Shown here: one piece after another, positions 25,001-36,126 of the stretch | How positions within the stretch are numbered: the stretch's first letter is position 1 | How the letters are laid out: every line of letters starts with the position of its first letter | DNA from: Blepharisma stoltei | Taxonomy: Eukaryota > Ciliophora > Heterotrichea > Heterotrichida > Blepharismidae | Assembly: GCA_914767885.1 (NCBI GenBank) | Contig: CAJZBQ010000005.1 | Coordinates: 558,001-622,000, forward strand | Length of the DNA: 64,000 nt | Direction: 5' to 3' | Made by a program: the position numbers and the translations under genes | The notes under the pieces: generated by a model | Seen by the model: the letters and a program-made list of their open reading frames with translations, nothing else | Told to the model about the DNA's origin: nothing | Database searches by the model: none

Positions 25001-25070
25001 ATCGATTAGTATCATGAGAGGGAGGATCTCTGGAGTAAGATCTTATGGGTTGAGTTGAAGTCATTTTCAT
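13002..25070 (-). CDS. Giant coiled-coil protein with GRIP-like C-terminus (about 2,930 aa)
   Basis: One gene read from 25070 down to 13002, with six insertions and two 15-nt introns removed. The spliced length is 8,793 nt, exactly 2,931 codons. The N-terminal 100 residues are non-helical and Ser/Pro-rich. In-frame TGA Trp codons (HSRAWKEI, KLWEVF, QIWSQM) link this to the main frame at 24572. Most of the protein is uninterrupted heptad-repeat coiled coil rich in Glu, Lys, Asn and Leu. The last 60 residues include PVEQLKVMILNMLEMIG...VIGVICSMMNLKRDEV, which resembles a GRIP domain, so a golgin-like tether at the Golgi is my best guess. A centrosomal or cortical fibre protein is an alternative. 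Confidence 0.8.
13905..14408 (-). other. Predicted IES in the coiled-coil gene (504 bp, GC-rich)
   Basis: TA-to-TA removal (TA at 13903-13904 and 14407-14408) turns a stop-terminated frame into ILASQDPQVSYQDSQATGKS. The interior, 13919-14390, is unusually GC-rich and contains no gene I recognise. Confidence 0.75.
14825..15105 (-). other. Predicted IES in the coiled-coil gene (281 bp)
   Basis: Cutting from the TA of TTA (15104-15105) to the TA of CTA (14823-14824) joins NEKIGSL to ETPESASDHAI and removes an in-frame TAG. Confidence 0.8.
18867..18881 (-). other. 15-nt intron (GTAATCATAACATAG)
   Basis: Removes an in-frame TAA and joins EKEK to LANSVRHYKMLSEEN in the same frame. Length and ends match the other tiny introns. 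Confidence 0.88.
19041..19055 (-). other. 15-nt intron (GTAAAATTTATATAG)
   Basis: Removes an in-frame TAA after NEFIRN and continues with QLNQNSSEIKKL in the coiled-coil gene. Confidence 0.9.
19608..20039 (-). other. Predicted IES in the coiled-coil gene (432 bp)
   Basis: TA-to-TA removal joins INILQKENF to NQEEKSQIEDQ. The interior is GC-richer than the gene and has stops in every useful frame. The 19608 edge lies in a TTAAATT-repeat tract, so it could shift by a few bases. Confidence 0.75.
20335..20594 (-). mobile_element. MITE family 1 copy acting as an IES in the coiled-coil gene (258 bp)
   Basis: Bounded by TTACTCCCCCCTCTGCGAGCG and GGGGGAGTTA, with the shared core in inverted orientation. 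It is shorter than the full family. TA-to-TA removal joins LLDDLKNGI to KRKEEEIKSL, both coiled coil. The upstream 140 bp of coding sequence lies in a small island (20595-20734) between this and the next insertion. Confidence 0.87.
20735..21835 (-). other. Predicted large IES in the coiled-coil gene (about 1.1 kb, MITE nested)
   Basis: TA-to-TA removal joins NEINRY to KDIIKAKDGEIADL without a break. The interior is very AT-rich, non-coding, and holds a family 1 MITE at its right end. Confidence 0.8.
21434..21736 (-). mobile_element. MITE family 1 copy nested in a larger IES
   Basis: TAACTCCCCTGTTCTGTGAG... at the left and CTCTTGGAGGGGAATAA at the right, with the family core inverted and somewhat degraded. 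It lies wholly inside the predicted IES 20735-21835. Confidence 0.8.
22717..23386 (-). other. Predicted IES in the coiled-coil gene (about 670 bp)
   Basis: TA-to-TA removal (23385-23386 and 22715-22716) joins EDSKEKEV to DQKIKELNEANARIEDL. The interior contains GC-richer imperfect palindromic sequence around 23060-23340 and no recognised gene. Confidence 0.72.
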
Positions 25071-26687
25071 TATTAGATATTGAATATATTTTTTGATAAG
25101 AAAATGAAATAAATATCTACTTGAAAAACAAAAATTTTACTAATCGGCACAAAATAAATTCAAAAGCCACTGCTTATTTTTTCAAAGCTTTAAGGGCCTA
25201 TGCATTAATTTAAGTCTTTTCCAAATTTATGTAAAGTATCAGCTAGCCTTAATAAATTTAAAGATAAATAATTATCTCTCGGATATTTATTTTATAATAA
25301 AAAATTCAAAGCTTTGTGATTCTATATCACTTAGATATATATAAACGAAAAGCTATTTGAGAAGAAAGCATGTTCATTGTTTTTCTGTCAGTAATGAGCT
25401 TGAACTTTAAGTGAATCGTAATCCTAAACATGAAATAAACGATTTATGAATAAAGAATTCAAGAACAAGAGATTGATATAAATAAAAATCCTAACTTTAA
25501 GCTTGAAAGATTTAAAGACTGAAGAATACTTTAAAAGCAGATATGAAATTAATATTATGCCAATTAAAAAAATCGATTTTCTGAAAAGCTGCTAAAAAGA
25601 GAACACTATTAGCAAAATATTCAAATAATGAGGGATCAGAAATAAATAATAACAGCCCTGAAGTTACAGCAAAGGAGAATTTTTCTTCTTGAGTTTTTGA
25701 TCTAAAATTACAGAATAACCCTGACAGAGAAAATGCAACTGAAGAATCTGAGAAAATCGTATCCGATTAGCCAAATAACATTTAAATCTGAAGTTCTCAA
25801 AATTTTTTCAAGAAATAAGAGTTCAAATGATCTCATTTAGCTATATGAACAAATCATTAAATTTAGATAAGAAACTATCTCTAACTGAATGTGCTGATAT
25901 TATTGTGCGACAAGTTGGGAGATGAGGGTTAGCTGCCAAATTTGCAAAAAAATTCAGAGAGTTGATATATCAAAATTATGGATTATGGATAGAAAGAATT
26001 AAGGATTTACGGTTCCTAGGAGTGAGCTTCTCAATAATCTTAACTAAATAGCTTTAATTCTCATGCTCATTCTTTATCTTAAGATATGAAACCATAATTT
26101 TTATGCTTTCTCAGTTTTTCAATAGGAATAATTTTCACACTCTAATTAACTGAATGAATTGCCTTTTTTTCTATTTAAAATATAAAATCATTTCATGCAA
26201 ATTAAATTGAATCAGCTATCAGCTATTTATGTTGCATCCAAAATATTAAATCACTTATTTTAGGACTTATTGAAATAATATGGTGTGCGGCCAATATTTT
26301 GAGATGCAAAATCAAATTATTTTTGACTTACAGTTCTACTCCTACCGATTAAATTGATTATAAAAATTTGAAATTTCTTCAAAGATAAAATTCTTGCTAT
26401 AAAGAAACTTCAAAAGTAGCTATATTTAATTTAATTGATAAGTATTGAAGATTAAGCAATTCTTTTTTCAATGACTGGCTTTCTTAGAAAAATATTCGAA
26501 GAATTAGTTAACGACTCTATGAATTTTTTAAGTTGGTATCAATTTAGCTATAATTAATTTTTTTATTTATTTATAGACTTTTTGAAAGGACTAAAATTTC
26601 TTTATAATTGATCTTATTACTATTATAATAAAAATATCCACCATACCAATCAGTTTCTTTTAATTAATAAATCTTTGTGTATTTAAT
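25071..26687. other. Intergenic region with possible gene remnants
   Basis: Mostly AT-rich. Using UGA=Trp, a start-to-stop frame of 68 codons occurs at 25845-26051 (DKKLSLTECADIIVRQVGRW...), and an open stretch without a clear start lies around 25500-25760. Neither matches a family I know. They may be a decayed gene, a short gene broken by unresolved IESs, or chance. Confidence 0.35.
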
Positions 26688-28187
26688 ATGTCATTCATCA
26701 ATTTCCTTCAAGGCTATCAAGAAACAAACTTTCCCGCCCAACTAAATGATGCAATTCAATATTATCTTAGCAATGGGGATTTCGAAGCGGCATCGAATGG
26801 ACTTTGTCAACTAATTTCACTTAACGGCAGCAACCCAGTTGATTGAACTAATCTAGGTCACTGCTACCTTATTATGCAAAAATTCGAAGAAAGCTTCAGA
26901 GCCTACTCTAATGCTCATCAACTATGGAACGATTCAGCTCCTGCTCAACTCTGGTATGGTTTAGGACTTCTTTGCTCCAAATGTAGACTTTTTGAAATAG
27001 CCGAGAAATACTTCGAAGCGACCCTTAGGACCGACCCCAATTTTGAGTATTCACCACAAGTATACTTAAAGCTGGGGATCATTAATAAAAATTCCAAACA
27101 ATATCTTAAATCCCCCCTTCCGTGAGCGAACAAAACCATTTGAAAAATCGCTATTTTTTGCCCGAGCGAACAAAAATTTTTTTAATAGAAAACATTTTTA
27201 TGAAAAAAAAATTTGATATATAAGTGATAATTAGTATAATGAAATCGATAGCTAATTCTGTTTAATTTTAAAAAATTTGCGTCTTAAAACATAAATTTAT
27301 TAATTAAATTAATATTTGCTTTCCAATTTTTGCAATTAAGTTTTTTTAAATTTCGAAAAAATTTTTTTTATATATAATTTTTAAAAATAAAATTTAACAC
27401 CCCTTCGTAAGCGAACAAGATTTTTTTGTTCACTCACGGAGGGGGGAGTAAGGCAATTACTTACCTCAGAAATTGTCTTAACATCCAGGACTTAAATAAA
27501 GATGAAACAATAGAAGTCTTATGTCAAATAGCAAGCTGCTTAGAAATCTCAAAGAAAAATGAAGCATTAGAACTATACAAAATTGCAAAAAATTTGCAAA
27601 CAAACCTGAAAACAACGGTCTGCTTGGGCTGGGGACATTTTATTAATTGAGAGTACGATAAGGCAATTTTGTTATTTAATGAAGCTTTAAGCTTTATTGA
27701 AGATACAGAGAGCAAGGGGTATTGCGATATTTTGTATTTAAAAGCTCGTTGCTTGGCTGAAACTAAGTCGTTTCCTAGAGCACTTTCAATATTTAACGCA
27801 ATCACTGGTAAATATCCTGAAGAACCAATATATAAAGTGTCCCTTGCAGTTGTATTCGCGGAGTTAAAGCAGTGCCAAAACGCTTTGAAATGTCTTTGTG
27901 ATTGCTTGTCACTAAAGTACGATGAAGTCGATGTTTATGTAAATTTAGGGGTTATAAATGAGCTTATGTTTCAAAGAGACGAGGCTAAAAAATGGTATCA
28001 AAAAGCTATCGAAAAAAGTCCGACAAGTGGAACTGCAAACAACAGACTCAATTTATTAAATAAACAAAAAAATAGACCAAGGAACATTCCTAATTTATAT
28101 CAGCCAAGTATTGATATCACAGAATTTCCTTTTAGGCATTTTGAGATGAGCTTTATGGGGGAAATATTTGCTACCCAAAAAAACTAA
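26688..28187 (+). CDS. TPR-repeat protein 1, Cyc8/UTX-like (MITE-interrupted)
   Basis: 385 residues after removal of one MITE. Tandem TPR motifs run the whole length (WTNLGHCYLIMQKFEESFRAY, LWYGLGLLCSKCRLFEIAEKYF, VYLKLGIINKNSKQYLKAI). The spacing and the LWYGLGLL...IYxKLGII signature recall the TPR arrays of Cyc8/Ssn6 and UTX. That suggests a transcription-corepressor type scaffold, although no catalytic domain follows. TGA encodes Trp in PVDWTNLG and in FINWEYDKA. The C-terminal motif RPRNIPN...IDITEFPFR is shared with the downstream tandem paralogue at 29782-31002, which lacks the MITE and confirms the join. Confidence 0.85.
27107..27450 (+). mobile_element. MITE family 1 copy acting as an IES in TPR gene 1 (342 bp)
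   Basis: Starts TTAAATCCCCCCTTCCGTGAGCG and ends CACGGAGGGGGGAGTAA. Removing one TA-to-TA unit gives CTT AAG GCA, hence KQYLKAITYLRNCLN. That is the same reading as the uninterrupted paralogue (KQYLKAITYLRNCLN), an independent test of precise excision. Confidence 0.95.
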
Positions 28188-29781
28188 AGGAATCAGATAA
28201 ATGTCCATTTTGGATCAGTATGAGCCCTTTTTTTAATTATATAACATGGCCTTACAGATTTATAAATTGCTTAATGAATATTTTTTAAGATATCTTAAGA
28301 ATGCAGCATTTGCTCTTAATTAAAATTGCATACTTATATAATTTATATTGAATTTTTTGTAAAAAATTCATAAGCTACTAAATTTTTCTACTTGGATAAT
28401 TGAAAGCTTTTAATTCCTCCTTAAATCATTGAGTCCAAAGCGACTAAATTTTTTAGTCTTCATTATTAATTTTACGAAATTTTAACGGCAGCATCAATCT
28501 AACTTATCTGACTCTTTTTACGCCCTCTTATTATCAAGAATCCAGGAAATATTTATCAAGCTTATATCTCAAGCAATAATTATTCATTTCTCCATGCTCA
28601 TTAGCAATTTTCTTTCACAATCGAATTCTAAATAATCAAAAAAAATTATCAAGTTGTATAATTTGAAAAATCACGAGTGTAATTACATTGGTGAAAGCTT
28701 TTAGAATTTTAACTTTATGTTTTAAAGAACAATATAAACAAAAATTACGATTTTGATTTACTAACTCCCCCCCATCCTTGATCTAACGGCTCGTCATCGT
28801 TCGATCAAGGATAGGTTTAAAAAAAAATTTTTTTGGGAAAAAATTTTATATATTTTTTTTTATTTACTTTTAAATCAGAGGGTTAAGAGTATTTAATAAT
28901 TATTTTTACAGCAAAAAATTGAATTAATTTCATAAGAAGACCAATTTTTAATATTTTGATTTATTGGCTACCACTTTTAAACTGTATAAATTTTAATTTT
29001 GTTCCTTATTGAATTAAAATTTTGTTTTTTAAAATTTTAAAGAATCTCTATATTTTAGATTATTGAGTTTTTAAGCCCAGGTTATTTACTAAAGCACTTC
29101 GGATGGTTGATTTCGTAGCTTCTTGTCGTCTCAAAGTCTCTGAAAACAACTTCATTAGGCACATCTTCCAAGCTTTTGATAACTATTATATTTCTATATA
29201 TAAAAATTATATGAAAATTGTTCGATCAAGGATGGGGGTTCAATTTTTAGGAATTTTTACAGTCAATCGTTCGATCTAGGATGGGGGGGAGTAAGCAGAT
29301 AAGAAAATACATTATTTTAGATATAAATTCAATTAAATCTTAAATTCTACTTGAATCATCATTCGAGCAAAGCCATTTTGCATTGCATTTTCGAGTGATT
29401 AACATTAAATAAAATCATTAATTATCACATTTTTCAGACGTAAAATTTAATTGTCGTCAGTTATATTTTATTTATATAAATTCGAATCTGAGTCTAAAAG
29501 AGAAGCATCTGACAAATTAAACACTATACTTTGAGTTACATAGCTAATCCTTGCGGATATAAATCAAACTTAAATAATTGATTAAAATTACTAGCCTTTC
29601 TTTATTCCATCTTATTATAAACTCCTAAAGTCTGTGATTCTCTTTAAAACTAATAAACCTTAAAATTAAGAAAATATTCAGAATTCCAGAAAAATGGACG
29701 GCTGTGTTGACACTTTAAAATTATTATATTTCTTAACCAAATTCTGGTGAATGTTGTAGTGGATTATAAAATATTAAATAA
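28188..29781. other. Intergenic region between TPR paralogues
   Basis: AT-rich, no coding frame supported. It contains one element of a second MITE family at 28762-29293. Confidence 0.6.
28762..29293. mobile_element. MITE family 2 element (about 530 bp)
   Basis: TA-flanked, with inverted termini CTCCCCCCCATCCTTGATCTA and its imperfect complement ending TAGGATGGGGGGGAG. Internal copies of GTTCGATCAAGGAT occur near both ends, the same double-terminal design as family 1, but the motif differs (ATCCTTGATC instead of CTCCGTGAG). It carries no ORF. Confidence 0.8.
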
Positions 29782-31002
29782 ATGTCATATAGAGAACTTT
29801 TGCAAGGCTACGAAGGAGAATCAAGCCAACTTGATGACATTGCAGAAGCAATTGAATACCACCTTAGCGTAGGTGACTTTACAACTGCTTCTAATGTGCT
29901 TTGTCAATTAGTAGCGCTTGATAATTACAATGCAGTAGAGTGGACAAAGCTAGGCCATTGCTATCTTTTGTTAGAAAGATTGGACGAAAGCTTCCAAGCC
30001 TACACAAACGCCCACTCAGTCTTGAAGGATTCTGCTCCAGCTCAACTTTGGTACGGACTTGGACTTCTTTGCTTCAAGTGTCGGCTTTTTGACATGGCTG
30101 AAAGGTATCTTGAAGCAGCCCTTAAGGCAGATCCAAAATTTGAGTATACATCACATATATACTTAAAGCTTGGGATTATAAATAAACGCTCCAAACAATA
30201 CCTGAAAGCCATCACTTATCTCAGAAACTGCCTTAACGCCAAGGATCTGGGATTAGAGAAGACAGTTGAGACCTTATGCCAGATTGCTAATTGTCTAGAA
30301 GTTTCAAGAAAGATCTATGCAATTGAGCTGTATCAAGTTGCCAGGAGCTTGAAAGCTGACGTAAAGACTACTGCATGCTTGGGATGGGGATTTTTTGTAA
30401 ATAAAGACTTTGATAAAGCTATTTCAACATTCAACGAGGCTTTGAAATTAGCTGAAAATCCAGACTCCAAGCCTTACTGTGACATAATCTACCTGAAAGC
30501 CCGATGTTTAATGGAGACGAAATCTTTCCACAGAGCGCTTTCATTGCTTACATCCATTACATGTAAATATCCACAAGAACCTATATATAAAATGTCTCTC
30601 TCTGTTGTATATGTAGAGCTTGAACAATGCCAAAACGCTTTGTCATGCCTCTATAGCTGTCTAACCTTAAGGTATGATGAAACTGAAGTCTACATTAACT
30701 TGGGAATTGTCAATGAGCTGATGTTCATAAGAGAAGACGCCATGACATGGTACCAAAAAGTAATTGACAAAGACCCGAATAATAATATTGCGGCACACAG
30801 ATTGAAATTATTGAGCAAACATAAAAACAAGCCAAGAAATATTCCTGAGCCACTCCAGCCTAATATTGATATAACAGAATTTCCTTTCAGGAATGTTGAA
30901 TGGACTTATCAACAAACTGTGTATCCTCAGAACTGGCTCAAAAGCAACATTATTCAAGAGACGTCTATTTTAGGTATTGCTGATAATGTATATACAAAGT
31001 AA
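29782..31002 (+). CDS. TPR-repeat protein 2, Cyc8/UTX-like (406 aa)
   Basis: An intact tandem paralogue of the gene at 26688-28187, with the same TPR order and the same C-terminal KPRNIPEPLQPNIDITEFPFR motif but an extra 25-residue tail. At least eight TPR-like helical pairs are visible. It has no insertions. It probably serves as a protein-interaction scaffold, possibly in transcriptional repression by analogy to Cyc8. Codon usage is less AT-biased than the MITE-bearing copy, which may mean higher expression. Confidence 0.88.
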   Translation: MSYRELLQGYEGESSQLDDIAEAIEYHLSVGDFTTASNVLCQLVALDNYNAVEWTKLGHCYLLLERLDESFQAYTNAHSVLKDSAPAQLWYGLGLLCFKCRLFDMAERYLEAALKADPKFEYTSHIYLKLGIINKRSKQYLKAITYLRNCLNAKDLGLEKTVETLCQIANCLEVSRKIYAIELYQVARSLKADVKTTACLGWGFFVNKDFDKAISTFNEALKLAENPDSKPYCDIIYLKARCLMETKSFHRALSLLTSITCKYPQEPIYKMSLSVVYVELEQCQNALSCLYSCLTLRYDETEVYINLGIVNELMFIREDAMTWYQKVIDKDPNNNIAAHRLKLLSKHKNKPRNIPEPLQPNIDITEFPFRNVEWTYQQTVYPQNWLKSNIIQETSILGIADNVYTK

Positions 31003-31306
31003 TTTTAATGTAATTAGATAGTGATTTCTTTAATTTTACAATTTCAAAATAAAAAAATTATTGATATTAAGTGTTTATTAAAAATAAGGCATGCAATTCT
31101 ACGGTGAATAAGATTTGCTGATAACAAGCTTATATTTATTTTAATGAATGTCTATGAAAGTTTATGAAGAGGACGCTGATCTATTTCCTACCACCATTAA
31201 TGATAAGCATTTACGAACAAAAAAATTCCATTTACTATAATAAAAGTATCAATATTTATAAATTAGTTAATTTAATAATTTCCCCTTAATTACAAAAATT
31301 ATGATT

Positions 31307-33271
31307 TTATTGGTTAAAATTCAAGTCAGTGTCTGTAATCTTACAATCAAAAGACGCCATGAATTTCAAAGATGCAGCTGACGTTTTAGAAGGTTTATTT
31401 TGGAACGCTGGATACAAAGGACCTTCAGGTAGTGATGAGAATATTTCTCCTTGCGGACTAAAAGGGCTAAAGAAAGTCAATGTCCCTGCTTCCATATCTA
31501 GGACTACTTTAATTTTGCAGGTACCCCTTGCAGCTTGATAATTTATTGGGCACCCATAAACTTGCCTTCCTTTTTGTGATGCTACTCCAATTTTAAATGA
31601 ACTTTGTGAGTCATTTGAAAATAGAGCATTGTTTAAAATTTTGACTTCCCAGACATGCTTTCCAAATGGGTATGGGTTTTGGCACAATACGATTCCAGCT
31701 CTATCAAATTGAATCCATTTTTCTGACCCTCTTGCTATCATTGTTGCGTGCGTTCCTAAAGTGCTTGCATCAATTTTCTGGGCATCGTGTGTTCCTATTG
31801 TAACTACTTCGCTTCAATCCCCTTTTTCATCTGTAGATGCTAAGCTTGGAGACACTCTGAATCTATATGAAGTTTTGGGTAAAAGATCAGTAATTATACA
31901 AGTATGAGCTGGGCCTTTATATACTTGTCGAAACTGCTCAATATTTTGGATCTTTGTGCCTACTCCATATTCCAAGCAATACTGCAAGTCAGGCGAGCCT
32001 TTAGGTGGATGGCTTCAAGACACCTGAATTGCTGAGGCTGTCTGCAATTTTTTAATAAAAACTCGCCTCTCTAATGGATTTTCGTCTAAAGATTGGAATT
32101 GGCAAGAAGAATTATCTCGAATATGAGTAGGGGTGCAGTTCCGTATTCTTGGAGTAGATGCTTGTTTTTCATCATAAAAATTCATAAGGTCTTTATCTTT
32201 CAGGCAGTTTTGTTCGTTTTTTTTGAGAAGTGTACTTTTATTAGTGATATCGGAAACTCTCTGCCGTGGGGATTTTGAGAAAGAGTTCATACTACCTTTT
32301 GGTGATGGCACCCTTGATGAGTTTTCGTCTCTAAAACAGACCTTTTCTAAAGCAGCTTGCAAGGGTTGTACATTGATTTTACAATCAAAATCAGAGTTTA
32401 TTGTTAACTCTTGGCTTTCGTCATTCTCCAGAGCTTGCTCAATTATATGACTTAAATAGCTTAAGCTTGTAAAAATCGTAGTTGCAGACTGATTTTTTGT
32501 AGCCGTTATAAACTGTGCGATTGTCTGCAGTTTTTTTATCCCTTTCTCCAAGGACTCTTTCGAAAAGTTCAGCTGGTTTATTTTTCTTTCTTTAGCAGTC
32601 TCAAGTTCACTTATAATTTCTTCTTCTTTTCACTTCAACATTTGTTTCATTGAGTTAAACGCTTGCGTTACTTGCAACTTTACCTGATTTGCATTATTTT
32701 CGATCCCGTCCAAGCTTTCTTTGACCCTTATGATCCCTTGCTTGATTTCTCTAGATTTTGCTTCAATTTTTTCTTGCTTAATTTGAATCTCATTTAAAGC
32801 ATCATCTATGACTTCATCGAAGGCTAAAACAGCGTGATCTTCATGCATGCTTAAACATCTGTCACAAATAGCTTTTCACTCATCAGTACAGATGTGACTG
32901 AAACTGAGTCCATGCTCTTGGCATTTTTCTTCTGATTTTCCAGCATCGTAATTGTTTGCGGCTGTAACGATATGCCTTCTGTAAACTCCTAGCGAATGTA
33001 GGTGTGCTGAACAGTCTTTACACAAGTATGCCACACATTGTTTACAAAGCACTGTACTAGGCTTGTTTTCGCACCGTTCGCAGGTCTTTAAATCTTTATG
33101 TAATAACGATTGCAGAATTCTATTTGGGATTATTTCCTCTTCACATATTGAAATACCGCAAAACGGGCACTGGTCACTGACGTGTTCTTTGCAGACTGAT
33201 TTCAAGCAGCAGCTTAAAATGACTGGACTGTTTGGAAAACTTTGGCATAGCTCGCATTGGAATTCTTCCAT
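31307..33271 (-). CDS. TRIM-like E3 ligase: RING, B-boxes, coiled coil, FN3, SPRY (654 aa)
   Basis: A single uninterrupted frame of 655 codons with four or more TGA Trp codons (DEWKAI, LKWKEE, VSWSHPP, GDWSEV). The order from the N-terminus is: RING (CELC...CCLKSVC...CPFC, residues 6-40), B-box 1 (CERCENKPSTVLCKQC...CKDC), B-box 2 (CQEHGLSFSHICTDEWKAICDRCL), a coiled coil around residues 140-230, a Ser-rich linker, a fibronectin-III-like segment (SYRFRVSPSLAS) and a C-terminal SPRY domain (GKHVWEVKILN...FKIGVAS). This is the class I TRIM architecture; predicted ubiquitin ligase. Its start is about 30 bp from the stop of the upstream same-strand gene. Confidence 0.88.
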
Positions 33272-33301
33272 TTTAAATTTGGCGCCGATATAATATTACA
33301 T

Positions 33302-35710
33302 TTAAGATAAATTAGAAGAGCTGTTATTAGATGATGCTATAAAAGCACTGATTTTCTGAGCTACAGCTGTATTATCTGAGTAAAGCTTGATGGTGTAGTC
33401 ATGAGAATTATAGAGAAATTTTGGGTTAAAAAGATGAAACTTTTTGTATTTTTGCAGATTCGTGATGAGCTTGTTACCCAAAAACAAAAATTGTTGGTAG
33501 AGATGCTGGTTTTTAGAGTGCTCAAGAAGGAGGGTTTTAAGTAGGTCTTCACGCTTGTGGATGAGATGGAGGATTTTTAGAATAGTTTTACGAACAATGA
33601 GAAGCTTCTTGCAAGCTTTGCTGAGAGCTTTGAGAGTTTTGAAAGTTGGGAGAGTATCAATAAGAAGCTCGAGTTTTAACTTGTCAAGGGTGATTCGAGC
33701 TTTGAGGAGGATTTTTGAAACCTCCGGACCATCACTTCAAGGTCTTTTGGCAAGCTCAAAAATTTCATGTTCTGTGAATAAGGCAATATCATTTTCTGAG
33801 TTAAACTGAAAAAGATGAGAAATTGCATATATACCTGCTTGCCAAGAATAGCCCACAAGGAGCATTTTTTTGGGTTCGCCATTCTTAAATATTTGGTTAG
33901 CCAGAAAATATGTCATGCCAACGAATTTGGCAAGCCAGCTATTGTCCGGCCAACCAAAAAATGCTCCTTAGTGGGCTATTCTTGGTAAATAAGTATAGCT
34001 GTCTAGCACTGTATTTTTTCAATCTACTTGTGGTAGATTGGAAGGGACATTTTCTGATTTTTGACTTTGGGGAGCAGGCTTTTCAGGTGCTAATTTCACT
34101 ATTTTTGAAAACCTTGAAAGCTTTGGTTTTTTTATTTGGACAATTCCATATGGGCTTCGGAATGGAGAAGTATTTACGAAACTTCTTGGTTTGCTAGATG
34201 TTGATAGGCATTCATTTGAACTGAAATTTTCGTGGTCAGAAATCTTTCCCCTTCTGCATGATGAGTATCTTTTAGGCTCTGCTGGAGGGTGTGCGACAAT
34301 TTTAGTTAAAATTCGAGGATTTTTTAGCTGTTCTAGCACGTATATCCAAGAGTTCCTATTTTTAACAGCATCCGAATTCATAATTTGGTTAATCTCTTTA
34401 ACCCTGCTTTCTGGGTTTTGCGGTCTTTTGCTTGAGTAGCTATTTGATCTTTCCTGCGGATTGTTTAAATTTTCATCGCTATTATTAATTTTTGGATTTG
34501 TTGAGCTTTTATTTGACCTCTTAGCCTCTGGTGTTCTATTAGAAGCTGCTGGAGACTTTTTGCTATTAACACTTATCGAGAAGCATGCTGCAATTCCCGA
34601 AGGACTATCTCCATCTGTAACTCCCCCTTTGCCTGCTCGCTAGTTCGAGCACAACCTTAGAAAGCATATATCTGCCGAACGAGGGACCGCACTCGCCACC
34701 TGGTAGTCGGATGAGTCACACCCCGTGCCTACGTCAACAAAGGTTGCCTCCTATGGAAATTCAAAATAGTTGAATTTTCTGTCGATTCTCAGCCAACATT
34801 GAAATCCGAAGCCCAAGGTGTAATTCTGATTTCAAGCTGAGGAATATTCCCGATTGGCCAGTAAATATACAGCTGGCTTTTTTGGGACACCCCTTTCCAT
34901 TTCTCAGACTCGAGGCAAAAACCTATATCTGGAAGAAGCTTGAGGTCGGCTAGCCCGAGATTGAGCTTCGCCAAGTTAGGGAAAACCTTCCGCACACATA
35001 TTCCCAAACGCCATCTCCTTTTATAAAGGTCTCTCACACTCTGCGGGATGTCAGCTTTTGAAGTTAAAAAGATGGGTGTCCTTTTCCATACCATATTAAT
35101 ATATGGCTTTTTTGCTAGCAATTGGCTTGATATCAATATTTTTCTTTTGGTTTTTATTTATATGTTTTATTTCTTGAGCTTTTTGGGCTATTTTTTGAGC
35201 AAATACATCATCTCCATAGCTTGAACTGTCATCCAAAATCCCTGATTCTCATTCCTCATTTCCGTTGATAGACAGTTGATTATTGTGAGATTTTTCAGCA
35301 TTAAATTCTTGGTTTTGTGGAGTATTTGTTTCGATTTCTTTTAAGGTTGGGGTTTGCTTATGTATTGCTTCTTGACTGTTAAAGGATTCTTGGTTTCTTA
35401 CCGAAGATTCTTTACTTTCAATTTTTGGGTTTAATTTAGCTTTGATATTTAGAGAGGGGTCTGAGGACTCAAAGCTGTCATTATATTGATCAGATTCATT
35501 TTCACTCTGTATAATAGAGCCTTTATCTTTAGAGTTCGATATTTTTGAACTGTTTCCTTCTGGATTTGGCTTACTTTCAACTGTTTCATCAAGAAAATCT
35601 TCAGAGTATTCGTCAAAGGAAACAATTTGGCTTCCATTATTTGATTGTAAAGGAAATGAGTATTTTTGGTTTGCAGTAGTCAAATTATCAGTGAAGGGAT
35701 TTTTACTCAT
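33302..35710 (-). CDS. Uncharacterised protein (about 575 aa), two IESs
   Basis: 576 codons after removing insertions of 168 and 513 bp. The N-terminal 200 residues are Ser/Asn/Glu-rich and look disordered. The middle is basic and Ser/Pro-rich (SSTNPKINNSDENLNN...). The C-terminal 170 residues look alpha-helical and globular (ALFTEHEIFELAKRPWSDG, then LLKARITLDKLKLELL), with a TGA-encoded Trp. No known domain recognised. Confidence 0.65.
33830..33997 (-). other. Predicted palindromic IES (168 bp)
   Basis: Inverted repeats TATAC(C/T)TGCTTGCCAAGAATAG / TATACTTATTTACCAAGAATAG of about 45 bp end at TA. Removal joins VLDSY to AISHLFQFNSEN and eliminates a TAA. Several neighbouring TA pairs give equivalent frames. 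Confidence 0.8.
34620..35132 (-). other. Predicted IES, GC-rich (about 513 bp)
   Basis: Stops separate KKNID from TDGDSPSGIAACFS. Removing TA-to-TA (34618-34619 and 35131-35132) restores the frame, 513 being a multiple of three. The left end reads TAACTCCCCCTTTGCCTGCTC, like a MITE terminus, but I see no matching right end. The interior is GC-rich. Confidence 0.65.
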
Positions 35711-36126
35711 GCTTAATAATTAATTTCTTCGATATTTTAGATTAAAAATTAATTAGCATTTAAGCTATAATTATGGTTTTATTTAATGATGAAATTCATA
35801 TCAATAATTTTTGAACATTGGATACATTGCATATCCAAAATAAAATAAAATAATATTTAATACTCCTGCTTTAATGTATTGTGGTATTCCTATGTAGCTA
35901 TTTAATTTCATAAATGTTTCATTTCATATTTAGATATAATTTAAAAAGGAATTAGTAGACATGAAAGGGAATTTAATTTATATCCTTTTAAGATGCTCCT
36001 GAAATAAATATGAATTAAAGAAATTCTATATTAAAAATTCTTCTCAAAATAATTATTTAAGAAATTTTACAATATTATTAGGCGTTTTATTATTTATCTG
36101 CATATCATCGTTACAAATAAAATCAA
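35711..36126. other. Divergent intergenic region (promoter region for two genes)
   Basis: About 415 bp of AT-rich DNA between divergently oriented starts at 35710 and 36127. No conserved element recognised. Confidence 0.5.
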
